A DNA stretch of 64,000 bases from positions 1 to 64,000 of the forward strand of contig NZ_JAAABL010000003.1 of NCBI RefSeq assembly GCF_009900765.1. Direction: 5' to 3'. The notes below the pieces were generated by a model. The model worked only from the letters and a program-made list of their open reading frames with translations. It searched no databases and was not told the origin of the DNA. Positions 54,502 to 63,110 of the stretch are shown here, piece after piece. The stretch's first letter is position 1. The number at the start of each line of letters is the position of its first letter. This DNA comes from Rhodovarius lipocyclicus (GTDB lineage: Bacteria; Pseudomonadota; Alphaproteobacteria; Acetobacterales; Acetobacteraceae). Position numbers and translations under genes: made by a program.

Positions 54502-55250
54502 GCCAGTTGGCGGGGAAAATCGCGTTCATCACCGGCGGCAGCCGCGGCATCGGGCGGGCGACCGCACTGCTGTTCGCCGAGAACGGCGCGGACATCGCCT
54601 TCAACCACTATGAGGACGATGCCGAGGCCGAGAAGGTGGCCGAGGCGATCCGTGCGATGGGCCGCCGCGCTTTCCACGCCAGCTGCGACATGGGCGCGGA
54701 TGCGCCGGTCATCCAGGCTTTCGTCGAGGCCGCGACGGCGGCCATCGGCGCGCCCGACATCCTGGTCAACAACGCCGGTATCAACATCCGCCATCCCTTC
54801 GAGGATTTCTCCCAGGAGGAATACGAGCGCGTGATGAACGTGCACGCGCGCGGCATGTTTCTGATGGCCCAGGCGGTCTATCCGGGCATGGTGGCGCGCG
54901 GGGCTGGGCGGATCATCAATGTCGCCTCCCAGATCGCGTTGAAGGGCGCGCCCATGGTCGTGCCCTATGCCATGGCCAAGGCCGCCATCGTCGGCATGAC
55001 CCGCGCCCTGGCCTATGAGGCGACGCCCAAGGGCGTGCTGGTGAATGCCGTGGCCCCTGGCCCGATCGTGACCGACCTGACGGCCCAGCGCCCGCGCGAA
55101 TGGCACGAGGCGATGGAACGCAGCCTGCCCATGGGCCGGCTCGGTCAGCCCATCGACATCGCATACACGGCCTTGCTCCTCGCGGGTCCAGGGGGCAGCT
55201 TCTATTGCGGCGCTACCCTGTCGCCCAACGGAGGAGATGTAATGCATTGA
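54498..55250 (+). CDS. SDR family oxidoreductase, FabG-like, in the hut plus arm
   Basis: A 250-residue Rossmann enzyme: FITGGSRGIGRATALLF, NNAGINIRHPFEDFS, catalytic NVASQ and YAMAKAA, and VNAVAPGPIVTD. The coenzyme loop has no clear Asp after the second strand (FNHYEDD), so cofactor preference is uncertain. It overlaps hutF by four bases and its last codons overlap the next gene's TTG start. Its substrate is unknown; with the following hydratase it could handle a 3-hydroxyacyl intermediate. Confidence 0.87.
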   Translation: MSQLAGKIAFITGGSRGIGRATALLFAENGADIAFNHYEDDAEAEKVAEAIRAMGRRAFHASCDMGADAPVIQAFVEAATAAIGAPDILVNNAGINIRHPFEDFSQEEYERVMNVHARGMFLMAQAVYPGMVARGAGRIINVASQIALKGAPMVVPYAMAKAAIVGMTRALAYEATPKGVLVNAVAPGPIVTDLTAQRPREWHEAMERSLPMGRLGQPIDIAYTALLLAGPGGSFYCGATLSPNGGDVMH

Positions 55251-55990
55251 TCGAGAAAGATTTCTCGCGTGAGGTCGCGCGCATCACCATTGCAAACGAT
55301 CGCAAGCTGAATTCCATGGGCTCGGCGCTGCTGCGCGAGTTCGCCGCGGCCTTCGCCGCCGTGCCCGACACCGCCCGCTGCGTGGTGCTGACCGGAGAGG
55401 GCGGGCGCGCCTTCGTCGGCGGCGCCGACATCACGGAGATGGGGCGCGTCGAAACCCCCGCCCAGGGCCAGGCCTTCATCGAGAATGTCCACGCCGCCTG
55501 CCGCGCCATCCGCGACTGCCCGGTGCCGGTCTTCGCCCGCATCAATGGCTGGTGCCTGGGTGCGGGGCTGGAGATCGCGGCCGCCTGCGACCTGCGCATC
55601 GCATCCAGCGCCGCCAAGTTCGGCATGCCGGAGGTGCGCGTCGGCATCCCCTCGGTGGTCGAGGCGGCGTTGCTGCCGGGGCTGATCGGCTGGGGCCGCA
55701 CCCGCCGCCTGCTGCTGCTGGGTGAGACCATCTCGGCCGAGGAGGCCCTCGACTGGGGCCTGGTGGAGCGCGTGGCGGAACCCGAGGCGCTGGACGGTGC
55801 GGTGCAGGAATGGATCGACCTGCTGCTGTTGGCCGGCCCCGTTTCCATCCGCAACCAGAAGGCGCTGATCCGCGAATGGGAGGACAAATCCGTGACGCAA
55901 GGCATCGCGGCGGGCATTCCGGCCTTCGCGAGAAGCTGGCTGACGGATGAGCCCAAGCGGATGATGGCGGGGTTCGGGAAGAAGCACTAG
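55247..55990 (+). CDS. Enoyl-CoA hydratase/isomerase family protein, TTG start
   Basis: A 247-residue crotonase-fold protein. The oxyanion loop is in AFVGGADITEM, with INGWCLGAGLEIAAACDLRIA (first Glu region) and PEVRVGIPSVVEAALLP (second Glu). The start is inferred as TTG at 55247: GGAGGAG lies about ten bases upstream, codons from IEKDFSREVARITI fit the family N-terminus, and the nearest in-frame ATG (55318) would delete the first strands. It overlaps the SDR stop by four bases. It probably hydrates an enoyl-CoA; specificity is unknown. Confidence 0.85.
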   Translation: MIEKDFSREVARITIANDRKLNSMGSALLREFAAAFAAVPDTARCVVLTGEGGRAFVGGADITEMGRVETPAQGQAFIENVHAACRAIRDCPVPVFARINGWCLGAGLEIAAACDLRIASSAAKFGMPEVRVGIPSVVEAALLPGLIGWGRTRRLLLLGETISAEEALDWGLVERVAEPEALDGAVQEWIDLLLLAGPVSIRNQKALIREWEDKSVTQGIAAGIPAFARSWLTDEPKRMMAGFGKKH

Positions 55991-56931
55991 CTTTCTGGCA
56001 GCAGCCCCTTCAGGCGGCCGGTCTCCACCAGCCGCCTGACCTCCGCCCGCAGGAAGCGGATCACCGCGCGCGCGGCGGGTGAGACTTGGCGCTCGGCCGA
56101 GGTCGCCAGCACGAATTCGTGCAGCAGCACCGGCGCCACGATCCGGGTGGCGGCGACATGGCCCTGGCGCAGTTCCATGCCCAGCGCATCCCAGGCCGAG
56201 ATGGTGTAGCCCATGCCCTCGGCCACCAGATGGGCCAGGGCGTGCAGGGAATCCACATCCTCGATGCGGCCGGGGGCGATGCCGGCGGCGGCGAAGCCTG
56301 CCTCCAGCTCCCGCCGCAGCCCGTGGTGGCGGCCGGGCAGCATTAGCGGCAGGCCGGCCAGCGCCGCCATCGGGATGTCGCCCTCGGCGTTCAGCAGCCC
56401 GGCCACTCGCGCGTCACCCGGCGCGTGGCACAGATACAGCACCGCGTCGAACAGGGGCTCGCTGTGGATGGCGGGGTTCTGGCGCATCGGGTTCAGCACC
56501 GCGATATCCACCCGCCCGCTGGTCAGCCATTCATGGATGGTGCCGGTGAAGGCATCCATCAGGTGCAGTTCCAGATCGGGCATCTTCTCCCGCGCGTGGC
56601 GCAGCAGGGGCGGCGCCAGGCTGGCCGCGACGGAGGGCGGCATGGCGATGCTCAGCTTGCCGCGCACCGCCCCGCTCGCGGCCATGGCGGCGGCGCGGAT
56701 GCGCGACAGTTCCTCCAGCACCGGCACCACGGCCTCCGAGAAGCGGCGCCCTTCCTCGGTCAGTACCACGCCGCGGCCGTTGCGATAGAGCAGGGCGGTG
56801 CCCAGCTCCTCCTCCAGCGCGCGGATGCGGCGGCTGAGGGCGGGCTGGGTGATGCCCAGCACGGCGGCGGCGCGGGAGAAGCTGCCTTCCTCGGCCACGC
56901 GGCGGAACAGGCTCAACTGGCGGATATCCAT
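55987..56931 (-). CDS. LysR family transcriptional regulator
   Basis: A 314-residue regulator with N-terminal helix-turn-helix (FRRVAEEGSFSRAAAVLGITQPALSR; residues about 9-34) and a two-lobed effector domain (about 90-300). It is convergent with the enoyl-CoA hydratase (four-base overlap) and divergent, 63 bases away, from the large glycosyltransferase gene. The effector-domain segment RGKLSIAMPPSVAASLAPPLL resembles regulators such as Nac/Cbl-type, but targets cannot be assigned. The frame is open far upstream only because of GC bias. Confidence 0.92.
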   Translation of the reverse strand: MDIRQLSLFRRVAEEGSFSRAAAVLGITQPALSRRIRALEEELGTALLYRNGRGVVLTEEGRRFSEAVVPVLEELSRIRAAAMAASGAVRGKLSIAMPPSVAASLAPPLLRHAREKMPDLELHLMDAFTGTIHEWLTSGRVDIAVLNPMRQNPAIHSEPLFDAVLYLCHAPGDARVAGLLNAEGDIPMAALAGLPLMLPGRHHGLRRELEAGFAAAGIAPGRIEDVDSLHALAHLVAEGMGYTISAWDALGMELRQGHVAATRIVAPVLLHEFVLATSAERQVSPAARAVIRFLRAEVRRLVETGRLKGLLPES

Positions 56932-56994
56932 GCCGCCGCTATAGCACGCGCGCGGCATGGACGTGCCGGCGGCCCTGCGCCTAAATGGCGGTCC

Positions 56995-59418
56995 ATGCCG
57001 GATGAAACACCACCCCTCGCCGCCGCCCTGCAATGCAGCGTGGATGTGTTCTCCGCGCAGGAGATCGCGGGCTGGGTGCGCGACCCCGCCGCCCCCGAGC
57101 GCCGTGTCGAGCTGGAACTGCTGCTGGATGACGTGCCGATGGCGCGCGTCATCGCCGCCAATTACCGCCCGGATCTGGAAGCGGCCGGCATCGGCGATGG
57201 CCGCCATGGCTTCAGCATCCGCCCCGTGCATGCGCTGATGGCGGGCACCACCGCCCTGGTGCGCCTGCGCGATGCCGCCACGGGCCATGAACTGATCGAG
57301 GGCATGGGCCGGATCATCCACCGCGCCGGGGGCTTCGATGCCGGGGTGGGGCGGCTGCTCTCCGGCCTGGTGGAGAACAGCGCCCGCCGGGCCCGCGCGG
57401 CCGGTGACCTGGCGCCCGTGATCACCAGCCTGCGCCGCGCCCTGGCCCTGGCCGAGGCCGCCCAGGCCGCCCTGCCCGAGGAAGCCGCGGCCAGCACCGA
57501 ATACGATGCCTCCATGCCCCTGCACCTGCCCGAGGGGCTGCCGGAAGTCAGCGTCATCATCCCCGCCCACAACCAGTGGGCGCTGACCCATGCCTGCATT
57601 GCCAGCCTGATCGCCCATGCCCCGCGCACGGCGTTCGAGGTGATCCTGGTCGATGATGCCTCGACCGACGGCACCGCGCAGGCGCGGCTGTCGGGCAATA
57701 TCCGCCCGCTGCGGCAGGAGAGGAACCTCGGCTTCATCGGCGCCTGCAATGCCGGGGCGGCGGCCGCGCGCGGCCGCACCCTGCTGTTCCTGAACAACGA
57801 TACCCTGGCCACCCCCGGCTGGCTCGATGAGATGCTGGCCACCTTCGCGTTGGACCCCGCCATCGGTGTGGTGGGCGCGGCCCTGCTGAATGAGGACGGC
57901 ACGCTGCAGGAATCGGGCGGCATCGTCTGGCGCCACGGCGATGCCTGGAACTACGGCCGCAACGAGGAAGCCGAGGACCCGCGCTACAGCTTCCTGCGCG
58001 ATGCCGATTACGTCTCGGGGGCGGCACTGATGCTGCCGGCCGTGCTGTTCCGGCAACTGGGCGGCTTCGACGCGCATTTCTCCCCCGCCTATTACGAGGA
58101 TGTGGATTTGTGCTTCCGCGCCCGCGCCGCTGGGCGGCGGGTGGTGGTGCAGCCCGCCGCCCGCATCATCCACCTGGAGGGCCGTTCCCACGGCACCGAC
58201 ATCGAGGCGGGCGTGAAGCGCCACCAGAAGCTGAACCAGGCGAAGTTCCGCGCCCGCTGGGCCGATGTGCTGGCAAGCCACGGCACCACCGGCCAGAACC
58301 CGGAACAGGAGGCCGAGCGTTCCGCCGCCCCCCGCGCCCTGTTCATCGACGAGGCCACGCCGACGCCGGACAAGGATGCGGGCAGCCAAGCCTCCGTGCA
58401 GCATATGCGGCTGTTGCAGGGGCTCGGCTATCGCCTGTCCTTCGTGCCGTCGGAGGTGATGGAGGCCGACGGCCCCTACACCACGGCGCTGGAACGGCGT
58501 GGCATCCAGTGCTTCCACGCCCCCTATCGCCACAGTGTGGAGGAAGTGCTGCGCCGCATGCCGCAGCCGCCCGACCTGATCTACCTGTACCGCTACGGCA
58601 GCGCCGACAAATACCTGGGCCTGGCGCGCCGGCTGGCACCGAAGGCCACCGTCATCTTCTCGGTATGCGACCTGCATTTCCTGCGGCTGGAACGCGAGGC
58701 CGCGCTGGAAGCCGACCCGCGCGCCACCGCCCGGGCGGAGGCGATGCGCCATGCCGAACTCGCCCTGATCGGCATCGCGGACGCCACCATCGTGCATTCC
58801 GCGCTGGAGGCGAGTCTGCTGCGGGAGCTGGTGCCCCAGGCGCGGGTGCATGTCGTCACCTGGCCGGTGGCGATCCACCCGCCCCCGCTGCCCTTCACCG
58901 AGCGGCGCGGCTCCTGCTTCCTGGGCGGCTTCAACCACGCCCCCAATGCCGATGCCGTGCTGTGGATGGGCCGTGAGCTGCGCCCGCTGCTGCGCGGCCT
59001 GCCCGTCACCGTCTATGGCAGTAACCCCACCCCGCCCGTGTTGGCCGAAAGCCATGGGGATATCCAGGTGGCGGGCTTCGTGCCGGAGCTGGCGCCGGCG
59101 CTGCACCGCCACCGCTCGGCGGTGGCGCCCTTGCGCTATGGCGCGGGCATCAAGGGCAAGGTGCTGGACAGCCTGGCCCATGGCCTGCCCTGCGTGATGA
59201 CCGCCATCGCGGCGGAGGGGCTGGGCCTGACCGGCGACCTGGCCTGGCTGCTGGCGGAGGACGCCCCCGGCATCGCCGCCAAGCTGCACCGGCTGGAAAC
59301 CGACGCCGCCTGGAACGCGCATCTTTCGGCGGAGGGGTTGCGATTCATCGCGGACCGCTTCGGTGAGGCCGCCGTGCGGGCGGATTTCCAGGCCGCGATC
59401 GCGGCGGCGAGAGTATAG
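56995..59418 (+). CDS. Two-domain glycosyltransferase (GT2 followed by GT4-like)
   Basis: An 807-residue protein. Residues about 1-175 are an N-terminal alpha/beta region of unclear type. A GT2 domain follows (about 180-420) with VSVIIPAHNQWALTHACI, VDDASTDGTAQ, ERNLGFIGACNAGAAAARG, the metal-binding LLFLNNDTLA and YYEDVDLCFRARAAGR. From about 445 to the end a GT4/GT1-like domain has RGSCFLGGFNHAPNADAVLWM, VTVYGSNPTPPV and GAGIKGKVLDSLAHGLPCV, the donor-phosphate region. Such fusions build complex surface polysaccharides. The start is not certain. No polysaccharide genes flank it. Confidence 0.88.
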   Translation: MPDETPPLAAALQCSVDVFSAQEIAGWVRDPAAPERRVELELLLDDVPMARVIAANYRPDLEAAGIGDGRHGFSIRPVHALMAGTTALVRLRDAATGHELIEGMGRIIHRAGGFDAGVGRLLSGLVENSARRARAAGDLAPVITSLRRALALAEAAQAALPEEAAASTEYDASMPLHLPEGLPEVSVIIPAHNQWALTHACIASLIAHAPRTAFEVILVDDASTDGTAQARLSGNIRPLRQERNLGFIGACNAGAAAARGRTLLFLNNDTLATPGWLDEMLATFALDPAIGVVGAALLNEDGTLQESGGIVWRHGDAWNYGRNEEAEDPRYSFLRDADYVSGAALMLPAVLFRQLGGFDAHFSPAYYEDVDLCFRARAAGRRVVVQPAARIIHLEGRSHGTDIEAGVKRHQKLNQAKFRARWADVLASHGTTGQNPEQEAERSAAPRALFIDEATPTPDKDAGSQASVQHMRLLQGLGYRLSFVPSEVMEADGPYTTALERRGIQCFHAPYRHSVEEVLRRMPQPPDLIYLYRYGSADKYLGLARRLAPKATVIFSVCDLHFLRLEREAALEADPRATARAEAMRHAELALIGIADATIVHSALEASLLRELVPQARVHVVTWPVAIHPPPLPFTERRGSCFLGGFNHAPNADAVLWMGRELRPLLRGLPVTVYGSNPTPPVLAESHGDIQVAGFVPELAPALHRHRSAVAPLRYGAGIKGKVLDSLAHGLPCVMTAIAAEGLGLTGDLAWLLAEDAPGIAAKLHRLETDAAWNAHLSAEGLRFIADRFGEAAVRADFQAAIAAARV

Positions 59419-59419
59419 G

Positions 59420-61162
59420 TTACTCGGCCTTCACCAGCTCCGCCACTTCATCCTGCCGGGCGCGTTCCAGCATGCGGTGGGCGATCTCGCGCTCGCCCAG
59501 GATGGTCAGGTTGGAGCCCATATTCTCCAGATGCTCGTAGCAGGCATCGGAATGGGCGCGGGCCAGGATCTCCAGCCCCGGGTTGGCGGCGCGGGCCTGC
59601 ATCACCACCTGGCCGGCCTCGAAGCTCTCGGGGATGGTGACGAACAGGCGCTGTGCCCCCGCCAGATTGGCCAGCGCCAGGGCGGCCGGGGTGGCGGCGT
59701 TGCCGTCAATCACCTCGGCCCCGGCCAGCCGGGCTGCCTCCCGCGCCTCGCTGCGGTCCTCGATGACCAGTACCGGGCGGCCGGCGGCCAGCAGACCGGC
59801 CGTGACCAGCGAGCCCACCCGGCCATGCCCCACCACGATGTCATGCCCGGACAGGCTGGTGGGGGTGGGGGCCACCACCTCGGGTTCGGGGGCGGGTTCG
59901 GGCTCGGCGACCGGTTCGGGCAAGGGGGCCGGGACCACGGGGCCGCGCCCCACGGCGGCCAGCACGCGGGCCTTCACCTCCACCACCCCATCGGCCAGCG
60001 AGACCAGCACCGGGTTCAGTAGGATGGACAGGATGGCGCCCGCCAGCACCAGGTCGCGCGCCGCCGGCGGCACCAGCCCCAGCGCCACGCCCAGGCCGAT
60101 CAGGATGAAGCTGAACTCCCCGATCAGCCCCAGCCGCGCCGCGACCGAAAGCGAGGTGGTGCGCCGGTAGCCGAACAGCCGCAGCGCGCCATACACCACG
60201 GCGGTCTTGGCCAGCATGATAACGGCGATGGTGCCCAGCACCGCCAGCGGCCGGGCCAGCAGGATCGCCGGGTTGAACAGCATGCCCACCGAGACGAAGA
60301 ACAGCACGCCGAAGGCATCGCGCAGCGGCATGGCTTCCTCGGTGGCGCGCTGGCTCAGCTTGGTCTCACCCAGCACGATGCCCGCCACGAAAGCCCCCAG
60401 CGCGAAGGAGGCCTCGAAGAAATGCGCCGCCACGAAGGCGATGCCCAAGGCCGTGGCATAGACCGCGAGGCGGAACAGCTCCCGCGAGCCGGTATGGGCG
60501 GTGTAGTGCATCAGCCAGGGGATGATCCGCCGCCCGGCCACCAGCATGAAGATGATGAAGCCCGCGACCTTGGCCAGCGTGATGCCCAACGTGGTCAGCA
60601 CCGCCTGGTGCGACAGCGCGGGGCCGTGCCCGCCCGCCATGCCCGCCAGCGCCGGCAGCAGCACCAGCGCCACCACCATGGCCAGGTCCTCGACCACCAG
60701 CCAGCCCACGATGATGCGGCCGCGCTCGGTTTCCAGCATGCGGCGTTCCTGCAAGCCCCGCACCACCACGGCGGTGCTGGCCACCGACAGCGCCAAGCCG
60801 AACACCACGGCCGCCGCCAGCCCCCAGCCCATCAGCCAGGCAAGCCCCCCGCCCAGCAGCGTCGCCGCCGAGATTTCCAGCAGGGCGCCCGGCACCGCGA
60901 CGCGGGCCACCGCCATCAGGTCCTTCAGGGAGAAATGCAGCCCCACGCCGAACATCAGCAGGATCACGCCGATCTCGGCCAATTCGCTGGCCAGGGCCTG
61001 GTCCGCCACGAAGCCCGGGGTGAAGGGCCCGACCATGACGCCCGCCAGCAGATACCCCACCAGCGGCTGGATGCGCAGCCGGTGCGCGATCAGCCCGATG
61101 ATATAGGCCAGCACCAGACCCGCGGCGATGGTGGCGATCAGCGGTGTCTGGTGTGCGGGCAT
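59420..61162 (-). CDS. Monovalent cation:proton antiporter-2, KefB/YbaL type, second copy with acidic Pro-rich linker
   Basis: A 580-residue protein, same plan as the gene at 40090: VGYLLAGVMVGPFTPGFV, GVILLMFGVGLHFSLKDL, LSVASTAVVVRGLQER, GWLVVEDLAMVVALVLL, then TrkA-N domain (DIVVGHGRVGSLVTAGLLAAG). Unlike the first copy, a linker of repeated Pro-Glu (PLPEPVAEPEPAPEPEVVAP, about residues 415-435) joins the two parts. It ends one base after the convergent glycosyltransferase gene. K+ or Na+ efflux coupled to protons is expected. Confidence 0.9.
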   Translation of the reverse strand: MPAHQTPLIATIAAGLVLAYIIGLIAHRLRIQPLVGYLLAGVMVGPFTPGFVADQALASELAEIGVILLMFGVGLHFSLKDLMAVARVAVPGALLEISAATLLGGGLAWLMGWGLAAAVVFGLALSVASTAVVVRGLQERRMLETERGRIIVGWLVVEDLAMVVALVLLPALAGMAGGHGPALSHQAVLTTLGITLAKVAGFIIFMLVAGRRIIPWLMHYTAHTGSRELFRLAVYATALGIAFVAAHFFEASFALGAFVAGIVLGETKLSQRATEEAMPLRDAFGVLFFVSVGMLFNPAILLARPLAVLGTIAVIMLAKTAVVYGALRLFGYRRTTSLSVAARLGLIGEFSFILIGLGVALGLVPPAARDLVLAGAILSILLNPVLVSLADGVVEVKARVLAAVGRGPVVPAPLPEPVAEPEPAPEPEVVAPTPTSLSGHDIVVGHGRVGSLVTAGLLAAGRPVLVIEDRSEAREAARLAGAEVIDGNAATPAALALANLAGAQRLFVTIPESFEAGQVVMQARAANPGLEILARAHSDACYEHLENMGSNLTILGEREIAHRMLERARQDEVAELVKAE

Positions 61163-61232
61163 GAAGGTCTCTGCGGTGGCTCCCCTCAGATTGCGCGGCG
61201 CTTACGGCAGCGCAACCATCGGAATGGAGAAT

Positions 61233-61601
61233 TCAGCCCTTCATGCGCGCCGCGAGCGAGGCCAGATACCCGGCCGCCGCTTCCTCCGCCGCCGCTTCCA
61301 GCAGGCGATAGTCGCGGATCAGCGCCTCGCCCGCCGGGGTCAGCGCCGCGCCGCCGCCGCCGACCCCGCCCGGGGTGGCGGCCACCACGGGTTCGGCCAG
61401 CATCTGGTTCAGCGTGTCCACCAGGTCCCAGGCACGCTTGTAGCTCATGCCCATGGCGCGCCCGGCGGCGGAGATCGAGCCCTCCCGCCCGATGGCCTCC
61501 AGCAGCGCCACCTTGCCCGGGCCGATGCGGCCCTGGGGCAGGTCCACCCGCAGGCTCAGCACGGCGGCCTCGGGCGGGGGGGCGTTGCGATGGCGGCTCA
61601 T
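61233..61601 (-). CDS. ModE-like one-domain winged-helix regulator
   Basis: A 122-residue protein matching the DNA-binding half of ModE: GRIGPGKVALLEAIGREGSI, SAAGRAMGMSYKRAWDLVDT, with the glycine-rich wing GGVGGGGAALTPAG. The molybdate-binding TOBE half is missing, so molybdate sensing would need another mechanism or partner. It is the third gene of a minus-strand run after modC and an aldehyde dehydrogenase, and is likely to regulate molybdate uptake or molybdoenzymes. Confidence 0.87.
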   Translation of the reverse strand: MSRHRNAPPPEAAVLSLRVDLPQGRIGPGKVALLEAIGREGSISAAGRAMGMSYKRAWDLVDTLNQMLAEPVVAATPGGVGGGGAALTPAGEALIRDYRLLEAAAEEAAAGYLASLAARMKG

Positions 61602-61612
61602 GGGCGATCCCT

Positions 61613-63094
61613 TCAGGTCTTGATCCAGACGGCCTTGGTGTTCAGGTACTCGTCCACATGGGTGGGGCCGCCCTCACGGCCGTAGCCGCTCATCTTATAG
61701 CCGCCGAAGGGCATGGCCGGGTCCATCGCCTGATAGCAGTTCACCCAGACGGAGCCCGCCCGCAGCCCCTTGGCCAGCTTGTGCGCCTTGCTGACATCGC
61801 GCGTCCACACGCCGCTGCCCAGGCCGAAATTGCTGGCGTTGCCGCGCGCCAGCACCTCGTCGATGTCGGTGAAGGGGATGGCGGAGATCACGGGGCCGAA
61901 GATTTCCTCCTGCGCGATGCGCATCTCATCGCGCACATCGGCGAAGATGGTGGGCGGCACGAAATAGCCATTGGCCAGCGCGCCCTCGGTCAGGCGCTCG
62001 CCGCCCGAAAGCGGCTTCGCCCCTTCCTGCCGGCCGATCGCGAGATAACCCGTGACGCGCTCCAGCTGCTCGGTGGAGACGAGGGGGCCGACCTGGGTCT
62101 CGGGGTCGCGGCCATCGCCCACGCGCAGCTTGCTGGCGAAATCGGCCACGCGATGGGTGAATTCCTCATAGACCTTCTGTTCGACGAACAGGCGCGTGCC
62201 GGCGCTGCAAATCTGGCCGGAATTGGCGAAGACGGCCATGGCGGCGCCCGGCACGGCGGCATCCAGATCGGCGTCGGCGAAGACGATGTCGGGCGACTTG
62301 CCGCCCAGTTCCAGCGAGACGCGCTTCAGGTTGGTCGCACTCGCCTGCACGATCTTCTGGCCGGTGAAGTGGCTGCCGGTGAAGGCCACCTTGTCCACGC
62401 CCATATGGGCGGCGAGCGCCGCACCCGCGGTCTCGCCGAAGCCCGGCACCACATTCACCACCCCCGGCGGCACGCCGGCCTCCAGGCACAGCTCGGCCAG
62501 GCGCAGGGGCGTCAGCGGCGCTTCCTCGGCGGGCTTCAGCACCACGGTGCAGCCGGTGGCCAGCACCGGCCCCAGCTTCCAGATCGAGGAGGAGAGCGGC
62601 GCGTTCCAGGGGATGATCGCCCCCACCACGCCCACCGCTTCCTTGCGGGTGAAGGCCGCGAAATCGCCGGGGATCGAGACATCGGTCGTCACGCCATGGA
62701 TGCTGACGGCCTGGCCCGCATAATAGCGCAGCATGCCCACGGCGCGCTGGCGGTTGGCCAGGGTGCGCTGCATGGGCGCGCCCATGTCCAGCGTGTCCAG
62801 CGCCGCCATTTCCTCGAAGTTCTTATCCAGCAGATCGGCCAGGCGCAGCAGGATGCATTGCCGCTCATAGGGCGTGACGCGCGACCACGGCCCCTCGAAG
62901 GCACGGCGGGCGGCGGCGACGGCGCGGTCGATATCCTCCGCGTCGCCCTCCGCGACCTCGGCCAGTGTCTCGCCGGTCGCGGGGTTGATGGTGGTGAAGG
63001 TGCGCCCGCTCGCGGCCTCCAGCCATTTGCCGTCGATCAGCAGGCGCTTGGGCTTGCCGTCCAGAAAGGGGTGGGTCGAGGGGATATGGTTCAT
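61613..63094 (-). CDS. Aldehyde dehydrogenase located between modC and the ModE-like gene
   Basis: A 493-residue NAD(P)-dependent ALDH: IPWNAPLSSSIWKLGPVLATG, VAFTGSHFTGQKIV, general base in VSLELGGKSPD, nucleophile Cys in NSGQICSAGTRLF, and EEIFGPVISAIPF. The C-terminus PFGGYKMSGYGREGG is the class signature of betaine/phenylacetaldehyde-like ALDHs. The start MNHIPSTHPF is chosen over an upstream codon overlapping modC. It starts 16 bases after modC, suggesting co-expression with molybdate import; ALDH itself needs no molybdenum. Confidence 0.92.
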   Translation of the reverse strand: MNHIPSTHPFLDGKPKRLLIDGKWLEAASGRTFTTINPATGETLAEVAEGDAEDIDRAVAAARRAFEGPWSRVTPYERQCILLRLADLLDKNFEEMAALDTLDMGAPMQRTLANRQRAVGMLRYYAGQAVSIHGVTTDVSIPGDFAAFTRKEAVGVVGAIIPWNAPLSSSIWKLGPVLATGCTVVLKPAEEAPLTPLRLAELCLEAGVPPGVVNVVPGFGETAGAALAAHMGVDKVAFTGSHFTGQKIVQASATNLKRVSLELGGKSPDIVFADADLDAAVPGAAMAVFANSGQICSAGTRLFVEQKVYEEFTHRVADFASKLRVGDGRDPETQVGPLVSTEQLERVTGYLAIGRQEGAKPLSGGERLTEGALANGYFVPPTIFADVRDEMRIAQEEIFGPVISAIPFTDIDEVLARGNASNFGLGSGVWTRDVSKAHKLAKGLRAGSVWVNCYQAMDPAMPFGGYKMSGYGREGGPTHVDEYLNTKAVWIKT

Positions 63095-63110
63095 GGCTGG
63101 TTCCTCATGC

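Noticed and set aside
55987-59322. A 1,111-codon open frame on the minus strand running through the glycosyltransferase gene
   Set aside because: Only its last 314 codons form a LysR protein with a clear HTH start at 56931; the rest is low-complexity antisense of a well-supported GT gene, an effect of high GC.
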